From positions 62,001 to 126,000 of the forward strand of contig NZ_JACHWH010000005.1 of assembly GCF_014191255.1 (NCBI RefSeq): a DNA stretch of 64,000 bases. The letters run 5' to 3'. The DNA is from Amycolatopsis bartoniae (GTDB lineage: Bacteria; Actinomycetota; Actinomycetes; Mycobacteriales; Pseudonocardiaceae). Below are positions 16,036 through 24,963 of the stretch, piece by piece (within the stretch, counting starts at the first letter, position 1; the number at the start of each line of letters is the position of its first letter). The position numbers and the translations under genes are program-made. The notes under the pieces are model-generated. The model saw nothing but the letters and a program-made list of their open reading frames with translations, was not told the DNA's origin and ran no database searches.

Positions 16036-16905
16036 ATGCGCACGATCGTCTCCCCCGCCCAGTTGCGCAGCCGCCGGGGGCGGGTCGTCTACTGGTCCCT
16101 GCTCGTGGTGCTGCTGGCGGCGTTCACGCTGGCCTTCCTGTTCCCGCTCTACTGGGCCGCGACCGGCGCGATGAAGTCCGCCGACGAGCTGGCCCGCACG
16201 CCGCCCACGCCGGTGCCGCAGGTGTGGCACCCCGAAAGCTACGTGCAGGCGTGGCAGCAGATGGACCTCGGGCGGTACTTCCTCAACACCGTCGTCGTCG
16301 CGGGCGGGGCGTGGCTGGTGCAGCTCGCCGTGGACGTGCCCGCCGCGTTCGCGTTGTCCAAGCTGCGGCCGAAGTTCGGCAACGCCGTGCTGGGGCTCAT
16401 GCTGGCCACGCTGATGCTCCCGGCGTCGGCCCTGCTCGTGCCCACCTACCTCACCGTCGCCGACGTGCCGCTGCTGCACCTGAACCTGCTGAACAACCCC
16501 GCCGCGATCTGGCTGCCCGCCGCGGCCAACGCGTTCAACATCTACGTCCTCAAGCGGTTCTTCGACCAGATCCCCGACGAGCTGACCGATGCCGCCCGCA
16601 TCGACGGCGCCGGCCCGGTCCGCATCCTGCTGCGGATCGTGCTGCCGATCTCCCGGCCGATCCTCGCCGTGGTGTCGATCTTCTCGATCGTCGCCGCGTG
16701 GAAGGACTTCATCTGGCCGCTGCTGGTGTTCCCCGACCCGGAACGGCAGACGCTGAGCGTGCTGCTGCAGCGGGTCGCGATCGACATGCCGCTGAACCTG
16801 CTCGTCGCCGGGCTGGTGCTGGCGAGCGTGCCGATGGTCGCGTTGTTCCTGGTGTTCCAGCGCCAGATCCTCGCCGGGCTCGGTTCCGGCGCCCTCAAGG
16901 GCTGA
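16036..16905 (+). CDS. Carbohydrate ABC transporter permease (MalG type)
   Basis: This 289-residue protein is the partner permease. AGGAGG lies about 6 bases before the ATG. It has about six membrane helices and the EAA loop IPDELTDAARIDGAGPVRIL, and ends in GLGSGALKG as usual for the family. No ATPase gene follows, so a shared MsiK-like ATPase is expected elsewhere in the genome. Confidence 0.93.
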   Translation: MRTIVSPAQLRSRRGRVVYWSLLVVLLAAFTLAFLFPLYWAATGAMKSADELARTPPTPVPQVWHPESYVQAWQQMDLGRYFLNTVVVAGGAWLVQLAVDVPAAFALSKLRPKFGNAVLGLMLATLMLPASALLVPTYLTVADVPLLHLNLLNNPAAIWLPAAANAFNIYVLKRFFDQIPDELTDAARIDGAGPVRILLRIVLPISRPILAVVSIFSIVAAWKDFIWPLLVFPDPERQTLSVLLQRVAIDMPLNLLVAGLVLASVPMVALFLVFQRQILAGLGSGALKG

Positions 16906-16941
16906 ACATCCCTTGTCCCGCAACAGAAAGCGAGTACCCTC

Positions 16942-18525
16942 GTGTCCTCTTCCGCGTGGTGGCGCGGCGCGTCGATCTACCAGATCTACCCCCGCAGCTT
17001 CGCCGACGGCTCCGGTGACGGCACCGGCGACCTCGCCGGCATCCGGGCCCGGCTGCCGTACCTGGCCTCGCTCGGCGTGGACGCCGTCTGGTTCACCCCC
17101 TGGTACCCGTCGCCGATGGACGACGGCGGCTACGACGTCGCCGACTTCCGCGGGATCGACCCGCTGTTCGGCACGCTCGCCGAGGCCGAGGCGCTCATCG
17201 GCGAGGCGCACCGGCACGGGCTGCGCGTGCTGGTCGACATCGTGCCGAACCACTGCTCCGACGAGCACCCGTGGTTCCGGGCGGCGCTCGCGGCGGGGCC
17301 GGGTTCGCCGGAACGGGAACGGTTCTGGTTCCGGCCCGGCCGCGGTGCGGACGGGGAGCTGCCGCCGAACAACTGGCCCTCGCGCTTCGGCGGCCCGGCG
17401 TGGACGCGCGTGGCGGACGGCGAGTGGTACCTGCACCTCTACAGCTCGCGCCAGCCCGACCTGAACTGGTCGGACCCGCAGGTGCGCACCGAGTTCGACG
17501 ACGTGCTGCGGTTCTGGTTCGACCGCGGGGTGGACGGGTTCCGCATCGACGTCGCCGACGGGCTGGTGAAGGACCAGGCGCTGCCGGACGTCGAGCCCGG
17601 CGACGAGACCCCGTTCTCGGCGCGCGAGGAGCTGCACGAGATCTACCGGTCCTGGCGGAAAATCGCCGAGAGCTACCCCGGGGACCGGGTACTGGTGGCG
17701 GAGATGTGGCTGCCGGACGCCGCGAAGGCCGCCAGCTACCTGCGCCACGACGAGCTGCACTCGGCGTTCAACTTCGACTACCTCGTCTGCCCGTGGGAGG
17801 AACCGGAGTTCCGCGCGGTGATCACGCAGACGCTCGCGAACCACGACGCCGTCGGCGCGCCCGCGGCCTGGGTACTGTCCAATCACGACGTCACGCGGCC
17901 GGTGACCCGCTACGGGCGCAAGGGAAACACCGGCTTCGACTTCGCCGACCGGCTGCACGGCACGCCCGTCGACCGCGCACTCGGCACCCGCCGCGCCCGG
18001 GCCGCCGCGCTGCTGACGCTCGCGCTGCCCGGCGCGGCCTACGTGTACCAGGGCGAGGAGCTCGGGCTGTGGGAGGTCGAGGACATTCCCGCGGCGCTGC
18101 GGCAGGATCCGGTGTTCGCGCGGACCGGCGGCACTGACCCGGGCCGTGACGGCTGCCGCGTGCCGCTGCCCTGGTCGGGCGACGCATCGCCGTTCGGGTT
18201 CGGCGACGGTGAGCCGTGGCTGCCGCAACCGCCGGAATGGGCCGCCTACACCGTCGAGGCGCAGGAGCGTGACCCGGACTCGATGCTCGCGCTCTACCGC
18301 CGCGCCCTGGACCTGCGGCGGACGCATCCCGCGCTCGGCGACGGCTCGCTGCGCTGGCTGCCCGCGCCGGCGGGCGTGCTGGCCTTCGCCCGTGATCCCG
18401 GGTTCGCCTGCTTCGTCAACTTCGGCGCCGAACCCGTGACGCTGCCCGGCGAGGTGCTGCTCGCGAGCGGCCCGCTCGCGAGCGGCGGCCAGCTGCCGCC
18501 GGACACCACGGCCTGGTTGTCCTGA
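16942..18525 (+). CDS. GH13 alpha-glucosidase
   Basis: This 527-residue intracellular glycoside hydrolase family 13 enzyme is of the oligo-1,6-glucosidase/alpha-glucosidase type. Conserved regions: region I VDIVPNHCS, region II GFRIDVADG with nucleophile D203, region III VAEMW with acid/base E254, and region IV LSNHDV with D316. There is no signal peptide, so it cuts imported oligosaccharides from the non-reducing end. Specificity (alpha-1,4, alpha-1,3 or alpha-1,6) cannot be read from sequence alone, but the downstream alpha-1,3-glucanase suggests that nigero-oligosaccharides are among its substrates. GTG start with AGAAAGCGAG upstream; same operon as the importer. Confidence 0.93.
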   Translation: MSSSAWWRGASIYQIYPRSFADGSGDGTGDLAGIRARLPYLASLGVDAVWFTPWYPSPMDDGGYDVADFRGIDPLFGTLAEAEALIGEAHRHGLRVLVDIVPNHCSDEHPWFRAALAAGPGSPERERFWFRPGRGADGELPPNNWPSRFGGPAWTRVADGEWYLHLYSSRQPDLNWSDPQVRTEFDDVLRFWFDRGVDGFRIDVADGLVKDQALPDVEPGDETPFSAREELHEIYRSWRKIAESYPGDRVLVAEMWLPDAAKAASYLRHDELHSAFNFDYLVCPWEEPEFRAVITQTLANHDAVGAPAAWVLSNHDVTRPVTRYGRKGNTGFDFADRLHGTPVDRALGTRRARAAALLTLALPGAAYVYQGEELGLWEVEDIPAALRQDPVFARTGGTDPGRDGCRVPLPWSGDASPFGFGDGEPWLPQPPEWAAYTVEAQERDPDSMLALYRRALDLRRTHPALGDGSLRWLPAPAGVLAFARDPGFACFVNFGAEPVTLPGEVLLASGPLASGGQLPPDTTAWLS

Positions 18526-18559
18526 AATCCCCTCCCCCCGCAAGAAAGGTGTTCGCGTC

Positions 18560-20752
18560 ATGCATCCACCGCAACTGAAAAGGCTGGCATCGGCCGCGGC
18601 GGTCACCGTGGCCGCGGCCGGGCTCACGGTCCTGACCTCGGCCGTGCCCGCCACCGCGGCGACCTGCCCGACCTCGGTCTCGGCCGGGGCGAGCGTCCCG
18701 TTCGTCACGCAGGAAGCCGAGTGCGCCGCCACCAACGGCACCGTCATCGGCCCCGACTACACGCAGGCGAGCCTGCCCTCGGAGGCGTCCGGCCGCCAGG
18801 CGGTGCGGCTCGACAGCCAGGGCCAGTACGTCGAGTTCACCCTCACCGCGCCCGCCAACGCGGTCAACGTGCACTACAACCTCGCCGACGGCAAGACCGG
18901 CTCGCTGTCGGTGTACGTCAACGGCACCAAGCTGGGCAGCAGCCTCGCGCTCACCTCGCGCTACAGCTACATCGACACGAGCTGGATCCCCGGCGCGAAG
19001 ACGCACCACTTCTTCGACGACGCGCGCCTGCAGCTGGGCCAGAACCTCAGTGCCGGAGCCAAAGTCCGGTTGCAAGTGGACAGCGCGGACACCGCTGCGC
19101 CCTACACGATCGACCTCGCCGACTTCGAGCAGGTCGGAGCGGCGGGGACGCGTCCGGCGAACTCCTTGTCGGTGACCGACTACGGTGCCACGGCCAACGA
19201 CGGCAGCGATGACACGCAGGCGTTCCGCAACGCCATCTCCGCCGCGAAGTCCCAGGGCAAGGAGGTGTGGGTGCCGCCGGGCCGGTTCGAGATCCCGCAG
19301 GCCCTGCAGGTGGACCAGGTGACGATCCGCGGCGCCGGGAACTGGTACTCGGTGCTGCACGGCAACAACATCTTCAACAACGGCAGCGCCACCGGGAACA
19401 TCAAGCTGTACGACTTCGCCGTGTTCGGTGACGTGACCGAACGCAACGACGGCAGCCCGGACAACGCCTTCCACGGCGTGCTCGGCGCGAACTCCGTCGT
19501 GTCCGGGCTGTGGATCCAGAACACCAAGTGCGGCCTGTGGCTGATGAGCGGCGCGTCGAGCGGCCTCACGATCTCGAACAACCGCATCCTCGACACGATG
19601 GCCGACGGGATCAACTTCGACGGCAACGTCACGAACTCCACACTGAGCAACAACTACCTGCGCAACAACGGCGACGACGGGCTCGCGCTGTGGTCCAACG
19701 GCAGCCCGGACAGCGGGAACACGTTGTCGCACAACACGGTCGTGCAGCCGAACCTGGCCAACGGCATCGCGCTCTACGGCGGCTCGAACAACACCGTCAC
19801 CGGCAACCTGGTGCAGGACACCAACGCGCTCGGCGGCGGGATCCTCGTGGCGAACCGGTTCAACTCGGTCCCGCTGGGCGGCACGATCACGGTGTCGGAC
19901 AACACGACGCTGCGGGCGGGCGCGCTCGACCCGAACTGGCAGTTCGGCGTCGGGGCGCTGTGGTTCGACGCGCGGGACACGGCGATCACCGGCGTGAGCA
20001 TCAACGTCACCGGCCTGCGTGCGATCGAAAGCCCGTACGAGGCGATCCAGTTCATCGACGGCAACGGCGCGGGCAAGACCATCCAGGGCATCACGGTCAA
20101 CGGCGCGACCGTGTCGGGCGTGGGCACGTTCGTGGTGCAGGCGCAGACGACGGGCTCGGTGACGGTCAGCAACGTGACCGCGACCGGCGTCGGCGTCACG
20201 GGCACCTACAACTGCCCGTACCCGTCGAGCATCCCCCCGCTCACCATCGGCGGTTCGGGCAACTCGGGCTGGTCCGGCACGTGGCTCGACTGCTCCTCGT
20301 GGCCCGCGCCGAACTCGGGCAACCCGCAGCCGACGGGCAACTTCGCCAAGGGCCGCCCGGTCACCGTCAGCAGCTCGACGGGCGGCTACCCCGGGCCGAA
20401 CGCGGTGGACGGCAACGCCTCGACCTACTGGGAGAGCGCGAACGGCTCGTTCCCGCAGACGTTCACGGTCGACCTCGGCACGGCGCTGAGCGTGAGCCGA
20501 GTGGTGCTGAAGCTGCCGCCGTCCTCGGACTGGGGCACGCGGACGCAGACGCTGTCGATCTCCGGCAGCGCGGACGGCTCGTCGTACGGCACGCTGGTGG
20601 GATCGCGGGGCTTCACGTTCGACCCGGCGTCGGGCAACACCGCGACGGCCACGTTCGGCGCCGCGACGATCCGCTACCTGCGGCTGACGTTCACCGCGAA
20701 CACCGGCTGGCCGGCGGCGCAGGCCTCGGAGGTGGAGGCGTACCAGTCCTGA
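18560..20752 (+). CDS. Secreted GH87 alpha-1,3-glucanase with CBM and discoidin domains
   Basis: This 730-residue secreted protein has a signal peptide at residues 1-34 (ending ATAA). A CBM6/35-like sandwich follows at about 45-190 (TQEAECAATNGTVIGP, RQAVRLDSQGQYVEFTL), then a right-handed beta-helix with pectate-lyase-like repeats (about 200-590), then a C-terminal F5/8 type C (CBM32) domain (about 600-730: NAVDGNASTYWESANG). The helix carries the GH87 signature DGINFDGNVTNSTLSNNYL followed by NNGDDGLALWS. D349, D372 and D373 have the spacing of the aspartate trio reported as catalytic in bacterial alpha-1,3-glucanases. It would cut fungal or bacterial alpha-1,3-glucan (mutan) outside the cell and feed the importer encoded upstream. 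Mycodextranase activity is the main alternative. Confidence 0.88.
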   Translation: MHPPQLKRLASAAAVTVAAAGLTVLTSAVPATAATCPTSVSAGASVPFVTQEAECAATNGTVIGPDYTQASLPSEASGRQAVRLDSQGQYVEFTLTAPANAVNVHYNLADGKTGSLSVYVNGTKLGSSLALTSRYSYIDTSWIPGAKTHHFFDDARLQLGQNLSAGAKVRLQVDSADTAAPYTIDLADFEQVGAAGTRPANSLSVTDYGATANDGSDDTQAFRNAISAAKSQGKEVWVPPGRFEIPQALQVDQVTIRGAGNWYSVLHGNNIFNNGSATGNIKLYDFAVFGDVTERNDGSPDNAFHGVLGANSVVSGLWIQNTKCGLWLMSGASSGLTISNNRILDTMADGINFDGNVTNSTLSNNYLRNNGDDGLALWSNGSPDSGNTLSHNTVVQPNLANGIALYGGSNNTVTGNLVQDTNALGGGILVANRFNSVPLGGTITVSDNTTLRAGALDPNWQFGVGALWFDARDTAITGVSINVTGLRAIESPYEAIQFIDGNGAGKTIQGITVNGATVSGVGTFVVQAQTTGSVTVSNVTATGVGVTGTYNCPYPSSIPPLTIGGSGNSGWSGTWLDCSSWPAPNSGNPQPTGNFAKGRPVTVSSSTGGYPGPNAVDGNASTYWESANGSFPQTFTVDLGTALSVSRVVLKLPPSSDWGTRTQTLSISGSADGSSYGTLVGSRGFTFDPASGNTATATFGAATIRYLRLTFTANTGWPAAQASEVEAYQS

Positions 20753-20762
20753 GTGGACGCCA

Positions 20763-20795
20763 CAGCCCACCTCGCGCGGCGCGCGAGGTGGGCTG
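20763..20795 (+). terminator. Rho-independent terminator after GH87 gene
   Basis: CAGCCCACCTCGCGC (20763-20777) pairs perfectly with GCGCGAGGTGGGCTG (20781-20795) across a GGC loop. The stretch TTCGTCCTTTTCC follows. This ends the alpha-glucan operon. Confidence 0.9.
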
Positions 20796-20862
20796 TTCGT
20801 CCTTTTCCTCGCGGTTCGCGTGGTCTACCGTGGCGGCACCGGCTCCACCTGGGGAGGTCGCC

Positions 20863-21879
20863 GTGCGTGTTGTGCTGCTCGTCCTGGTCCTCGTCCTGAC
20901 GGCGTTCGCCGCGCCGGCCGCCGCGCAGCCGCGGCCCGTGCCGGTGATCTACGACAGCGACCTCGACGTGGACGACGCGTCCACGCTGGCCTACCTGTGC
21001 GTGCAGCACCAGCGCCACCGGATCGACCTACGGGCCGTCACGGTCACGGACAACGGCTTCGGCACCCCCGGCCGGGCGCGGCAACACGCGCTGAGCGTCC
21101 TGGCCCGGTGCGGCCTGCCGGGCATCCCCGTCGCCGAGGGCTCGGAGCCCGGCGTGCACCCGGCGCCCGCGAGCACCGTGCGGGACATGGAAACCATCCT
21201 CACCGCCGCGCTCGACGACGCCACCGCCACTCCCCCGCCCGCGGCGCTGACCGCCACCCAGCTGATCAGGAAGACGCTGCTGTCGGCGCCGCGCGACGTG
21301 ACGGTCCTGGCGACCGGGCCGCTCAGCAACCTCGCCCGCGCCGTGCCGCCTGGCAGCCCGCTGGCCCACCGGATCGGCCGCGTCTTCGTGATGGGCGGCG
21401 CGGTCCACGTGCCGGGCAACCTGTTCGGCGAGGCGCTGCCCGGCTTCGACAACACCCAGGAGCTCAACATCTGGCTCGACCCGCCGTCCGCGCGGGCGGT
21501 GTTCCGCGCCCTGCCGGTGACCCTCGTCCCGCTGGACGCGACCAACTTCGTCCCGATCACGCAGGCGTACGTGGACCGGATCGGCGCCGAGGGCACGACC
21601 GCGAGCGCGCGCATCGTGTACCGGATCATGACGCACCCGATCATGCGGGACGGGATCGCGCTGGGCTACTTCTTCTGGTGGGACGCGCTCGCGGCGGTGT
21701 TCGCGTTCGGCGACGAGGGGGTCGTGACCGCCGTCCACCGGGCCCGGATCACCGTGGTGCGGGACGGTCCGCAGTCCGGCCGCACCGAGGTCGATCCCGC
21801 CGGGAGCCCGCTGGCCTACGCCGCGGGCGCCGACCTGGCGCGCTTCGAGGAGGTCTTCCTGGCCGGGCTCGACGGCTGA
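20863..21879 (+). CDS. Secreted nucleoside hydrolase family protein
   Basis: This 338-residue protein has an N-terminal signal peptide (VRVVLLVLVLVLTAFAAPAAA) and the inosine-uridine hydrolase fold. The calcium-binding Asp cluster is DSDLDVDDAST in place of the usual DTDxxxDDA. ATGPLSNLARAV and RVFVMGGAV are further family segments, and the later EGxxRN region appears as FDNTQELNIWLDP. It would release bases from nucleosides outside the cell; the Thr-to-Ser change in the Asp cluster is mild. GTG start with GGGGAGG upstream. It lies after the terminator of the glucan operon and appears to be a separate unit. Confidence 0.85.
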   Translation: MRVVLLVLVLVLTAFAAPAAAQPRPVPVIYDSDLDVDDASTLAYLCVQHQRHRIDLRAVTVTDNGFGTPGRARQHALSVLARCGLPGIPVAEGSEPGVHPAPASTVRDMETILTAALDDATATPPPAALTATQLIRKTLLSAPRDVTVLATGPLSNLARAVPPGSPLAHRIGRVFVMGGAVHVPGNLFGEALPGFDNTQELNIWLDPPSARAVFRALPVTLVPLDATNFVPITQAYVDRIGAEGTTASARIVYRIMTHPIMRDGIALGYFFWWDALAAVFAFGDEGVVTAVHRARITVVRDGPQSGRTEVDPAGSPLAYAAGADLARFEEVFLAGLDG

Positions 21880-21880
21880 C

Positions 21881-21907
21881 TGTCACACCTTGCTCCCCTC
21901 CGGTGTC
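21881..21907 (+). promoter_or_regulatory. ECF41-type promoter
   Basis: TGTCACA (21881-21887), a 16-base spacer and TGTC (21904-21907) match the promoter pattern described for ECF41 sigma factors (TGTCACA with a CGTC-like -10). It stands 33 bp before the oxidoreductase gene whose operon encodes an ECF41 sigma factor, implying autoregulation. Confidence 0.75.
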
Positions 21908-21940
21908 TTGAGGCCGGACCCCAGAACGGAGGAGAGCTGA

Positions 21941-23098
21941 ATGAACACCGCAGTCCTCGTGATCGGTGGCGGCTACAGCGGCGTCATGGCCGCGAACCGG
22001 CTGACGAAACGCGACGACGTGACCGTGACCCTGGTCAACCCGCGGCCGGACTTCGTCGAGCGCATCCGCCTGCACCAGCTCGTCGGCGGCTCGCACAACC
22101 CCGTCCACGACTACCGTAACGTCCTGGCCGGGCGCGTCCGGCTGGTCGTCGGCTCCGTCGCCCGGATCGACGCCGCCCGGCGCGGGGTGACCCTCGAATC
22201 CGGCGACACCCTCGGTTACGACTACCTGGTCTACGCCGTCGGCAGCGGCAGCGCGCTCCAGGTGCCCGGGGCGGCCGAGTTCGCCTACCCGATCGCCGAT
22301 CTCGAAGAAGCGGAGCGGCTGAAGCCGGTCGTCGCGGCCGCCCGGACGGTGACCGTCGTCGGCGCGGGACCGAGCGGCCTGGAGGTGGCCGCCGAGCTGG
22401 CCGAGCTGGGCCGCACCGTGACCCTGGTCTGCGGCGGCGTGCTCGGCCCGTACCTGCACCCGCGGGGACGGCGGTCCGTGGCCCGGCGCCTGGCGAAGCT
22501 CGGCGTGCGGATAGTGGAAGATCAGCAGGTGACCGCCGTGACCCCCGACGCCGTCCGGCTGGGCGACGGCCGCGAGCTGCCCGGCGAGGTGACCGTCTGG
22601 ACCGCCGGCTTCGGCGTGCCGGACCTGGCCGCCCGCAGTGGTTTGCGCACCGACGCCGACGGCCGCCTGCTGACGGACGAGACGCTGACGAGCGTGGACG
22701 ACGAGCGCATCGTCGCGGCCGGGGACGCGGCGGCGCCGTCGGGTCTGCCGTACCGGATGGGCTGCCAGTCCGCGGTGCAGCTGGGCCCGCAGGCCGCCGA
22801 GACCGTGCTCAGCCGCATCGCGGGCGAGCAGCCCAAGCCCGCCGACGTCGGGTTCGCGGGCCAGTGCCTCAGCCTGGGCCGTCGCGCCGGGATCTTCCAG
22901 TTCGCCTCCAAGCACGACACCGCGAACCGGTTCCACCTCGGCGGCCGGCCCGGCGCGCTGCTCAAGGAACTGGTGTGCCGCAGCACCGTCCAGCAGCTGG
23001 CGTACGAGGCGCGCAACCCCGGCAAGCGCGACCGGTGGAGCAAGGACGGCGAGCGCCGGAAGCTGCTGCGTGCCGAAGCGGTGGAGGTCCGGCTGTGA
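21941..23098 (+). CDS. FAD-dependent NAD(P) oxidoreductase (NDH-2-like)
   Basis: This 385-residue pyridine nucleotide-disulfide oxidoreductase lacks the redox disulfide. The FAD-binding motif VLVIGGGYSGVMAA is at residues 5-18, the NAD-binding motif VTVVGAGPSGLEVAAELAEL at about 138-157, and the second FAD motif is IVAAGDAAAP. It resembles the NADH dehydrogenase/AIF-like proteins that occur beside ECF41 sigma factors, where an oxidoreductase is one of the standard partner genes. GGAGGAGAG precedes the ATG. Its stop overlaps the sigma factor start by 4 bp, so the two proteins are made together. Its acceptor (quinone, protein or dye) is unknown. Confidence 0.9.
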   Translation: MNTAVLVIGGGYSGVMAANRLTKRDDVTVTLVNPRPDFVERIRLHQLVGGSHNPVHDYRNVLAGRVRLVVGSVARIDAARRGVTLESGDTLGYDYLVYAVGSGSALQVPGAAEFAYPIADLEEAERLKPVVAAARTVTVVGAGPSGLEVAAELAELGRTVTLVCGGVLGPYLHPRGRRSVARRLAKLGVRIVEDQQVTAVTPDAVRLGDGRELPGEVTVWTAGFGVPDLAARSGLRTDADGRLLTDETLTSVDDERIVAAGDAAAPSGLPYRMGCQSAVQLGPQAAETVLSRIAGEQPKPADVGFAGQCLSLGRRAGIFQFASKHDTANRFHLGGRPGALLKELVCRSTVQQLAYEARNPGKRDRWSKDGERRKLLRAEAVEVRL

Positions 23099-23979
23099 GC
23101 GACTCCGCCACCGAGGCGTTCGTCGCGCACCGGAACCTGCTCTTCACCGTCGCCTACGAGATGCTCGGTTCGGCCGCCGACGCCGAGGACGTGCTTCAGG
23201 AGACGTGGCTGCGCTGGGTCGACGTCGACCTGGCGCGGGTGCGCGACCAGCGCGCGTACCTCGTCCGGATCACCACACGGCAGGCGCTCAACCGGCTGCG
23301 GTCCTTGAGCCGCCGCAAGGAGTCCTACGTCGGGCCGTGGCTGCCGGAGCCGCTGCTCACCGCCCCGGACGTCGCGGAGGACGCCGAGCTAGCCGAGAGC
23401 GTGTCGATGGCGCTCATGCTCGTCCTCGAAACGCTGTCGCCCACCGAGCGCGCCGTCTTCGTGCTGCGCGAGGTGTTCGACATCGGCTACGACGAGATCG
23501 CGGCCGCGGTCGGCAAGAGCCCCGCAGCCGTCCGCCAGATCGCGCACCGCGCCCGGCAGCACGTCGACGCCCGCCGCCCACGCGCCGCCGTCTCGGCCGC
23601 CGAGACCCGGGAGGCGCTCGAATCGTTCCGCCGGGCGCTGGAAACCGGGAACCTGCAGGGCCTGCTGGACGTCCTCGCCCCGGACGTCGTGCTGGTGAGC
23701 GACGGTGGCGGCGTCAAGCAGGCGGCGCTGCGGCCGATCACCGGCGCGGACAGGGTCGTCCGCTTCGTGGCGGGCCTCATCGGCAGGAAGCCGGAGACGC
23801 TGACCGGCGAGCACACCGTGGTCAACGGCAATCCGGCGCTGGTGCTGCGACTGGACGGCGAGATCGACGGCATCATGGCGGTGCGCACCGAGGAGGACCG
23901 CATCAGCGGGCTCTACTACGTCCGCAACCCGGAGAAGCTGTCGCGGGTGGCTGCCGAGACCCGGCTGACCCTGCGGTGA
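23095..23979 (+). CDS. ECF41-family RNA polymerase sigma factor (SigJ type)
   Basis: This 294-residue sigma factor has region 2 (residues 7-75: FVAHRNLLFTVAYEMLGSAAD), region 4 (about 105-165: LSPTERAVFVLREVFDIGY) and a fused SnoaL-like C-terminal domain of about 115 residues. The motifs that mark ECF41 are all present: WLPEP in the linker (82-86), DGGGVK in the SnoaL domain, and NPEKL near the end. In this group the C-terminal extension replaces a separate anti-sigma factor and tunes activity. GTG start in GTGA overlap with the oxidoreductase. The upstream TGTCACA promoter suggests that it activates its own operon. The signal is unknown. Confidence 0.93.
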   Translation: MSDSATEAFVAHRNLLFTVAYEMLGSAADAEDVLQETWLRWVDVDLARVRDQRAYLVRITTRQALNRLRSLSRRKESYVGPWLPEPLLTAPDVAEDAELAESVSMALMLVLETLSPTERAVFVLREVFDIGYDEIAAAVGKSPAAVRQIAHRARQHVDARRPRAAVSAAETREALESFRRALETGNLQGLLDVLAPDVVLVSDGGGVKQAALRPITGADRVVRFVAGLIGRKPETLTGEHTVVNGNPALVLRLDGEIDGIMAVRTEEDRISGLYYVRNPEKLSRVAAETRLTLR

Positions 23980-23980
23980 G

Positions 23981-24808
23981 TCAGCGGCAGCTCACCAGCA
24001 GCGGGGTCAGCACGGTGCACGTGGTGCTCGCGGTGTCGTTCGACGTGACGGGATCGAGGCTGGCGGACGCCGTCTGGCGGGCGGTGAAGGTGTAGGGCAG
24101 CCCGAGCGAGAGCAGGCTCAGCGGCACCGAGAACGTGGCCGTGCGGGTCTCGCCGGCCGGCACGTCCGGGAACGCGCACGCGACCGTGCCCGCTCCCGGC
24201 GTGCAGCCGTTGCTGTCCAAACCGGACGGGAGTGTCGTGGTGACCACGGCGTCCTGCACCGGACCCGGGCCGAGGCTGCGCAGCGACACCGTGAACTCCA
24301 GGCGCGGCACCAGCAGGCCCAGCTTCGGGGTGGCGGTCAGGCCCACGGCGCCGTCGGCCTTCGCGGTGACCGTGAGCGCGGGACCGTCCACCAGCGGAGT
24401 CGCGTAGTTGCTGCCGGAAAGCTGTCCCCGCAGGGTTTCGGTCAGGTTCGGCGCCCCGGGCGCGATCCGCAGCGTGAAGGTGACCGTGGCGGAGGCGAAC
24501 CCGTCCAGCGCCTCGGGCAGCACCGCCTGGAACCCGCCCGGCACGCTCGTGCAGCTCGCCGAGCAGTCCACCAGCGACGCGTACGACGACAGCGCGTCGG
24601 GAGTGCTGTACAGGCGCACGGTCGGGTGCAGGACCGAGAAGTCGTGGACGTTGGTGACCTTCTCGGTCACGGTGACCGTGTCCCCGGCGAGCACCGCCGC
24701 CTGGGACACGGTCGTCTCCACCTCGGCCGGGTCGGCGCCCGCCACCGGGGCCGCGGCCGTCACGAGTCCGGCCGCGGCCAGACCTGCCAGCACCGTGTGC
24801 TTGCGCAT
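23981..24808 (-). CDS. Secreted protein with DUF11-like repeats
   Basis: This 275-residue exported protein begins with a signal peptide (MRKHTVLAGLAAAGLVTAAA, cleaved near AGADP). The mature part consists of two beta-rich segments resembling DUF11/CARDB-type immunoglobulin-like modules (VSQAAVLAGDTVTVTEKVTN; FTVSLRSLGPGPVQDAVVTT, with TTLPSGLDSNGCTPGAGTV). Cys pairs (VDCSASC, NGC...VAC, TTC...VSC) suggest disulfides. No anchoring motif is seen, so it is probably free or loosely cell-surface bound. Convergent with the sigma factor gene; stop codons are two bases apart. Function unknown. Confidence 0.8.
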   Translation of the reverse strand: MRKHTVLAGLAAAGLVTAAAPVAGADPAEVETTVSQAAVLAGDTVTVTEKVTNVHDFSVLHPTVRLYSTPDALSSYASLVDCSASCTSVPGGFQAVLPEALDGFASATVTFTLRIAPGAPNLTETLRGQLSGSNYATPLVDGPALTVTAKADGAVGLTATPKLGLLVPRLEFTVSLRSLGPGPVQDAVVTTTLPSGLDSNGCTPGAGTVACAFPDVPAGETRTATFSVPLSLLSLGLPYTFTARQTASASLDPVTSNDTASTTCTVLTPLLVSCR

Positions 24809-24943
24809 GCGGGGCACCTCTCCTTCGGCGTCGGACGGGTATTCGTCCGGACGGCGCAACCCGTTACGCCGGGCCAAGAACTATCGCCATGGGAGGCCGG
24901 GCCGGAATTTCCCACCCGGCACCGGGTTGCCATCCGAACGAGA

Positions 24944-24963
24944 GTGAGTGTACGGTCACTCAC
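24944..24963. promoter_or_regulatory. TetR operator overlapping the regulator start
   Basis: GTGAGTG (24944-24950) and CACTCAC (24957-24963) form a perfect 7-bp inverted repeat around TACGGT and end directly at the ATG of the TetR gene. The GTGA/TCAC core recurs at 25568-25583. Confidence 0.75.

Noticed and set aside
16006-18747. A 913-codon open frame antisense to the GH13 gene
   Set aside because: It is dominated by Arg, Gln, His, Val and Gly and has no domain motifs. It mirrors the codon bias of the strong sense genes (permease, GH13) and is a shadow of high GC.
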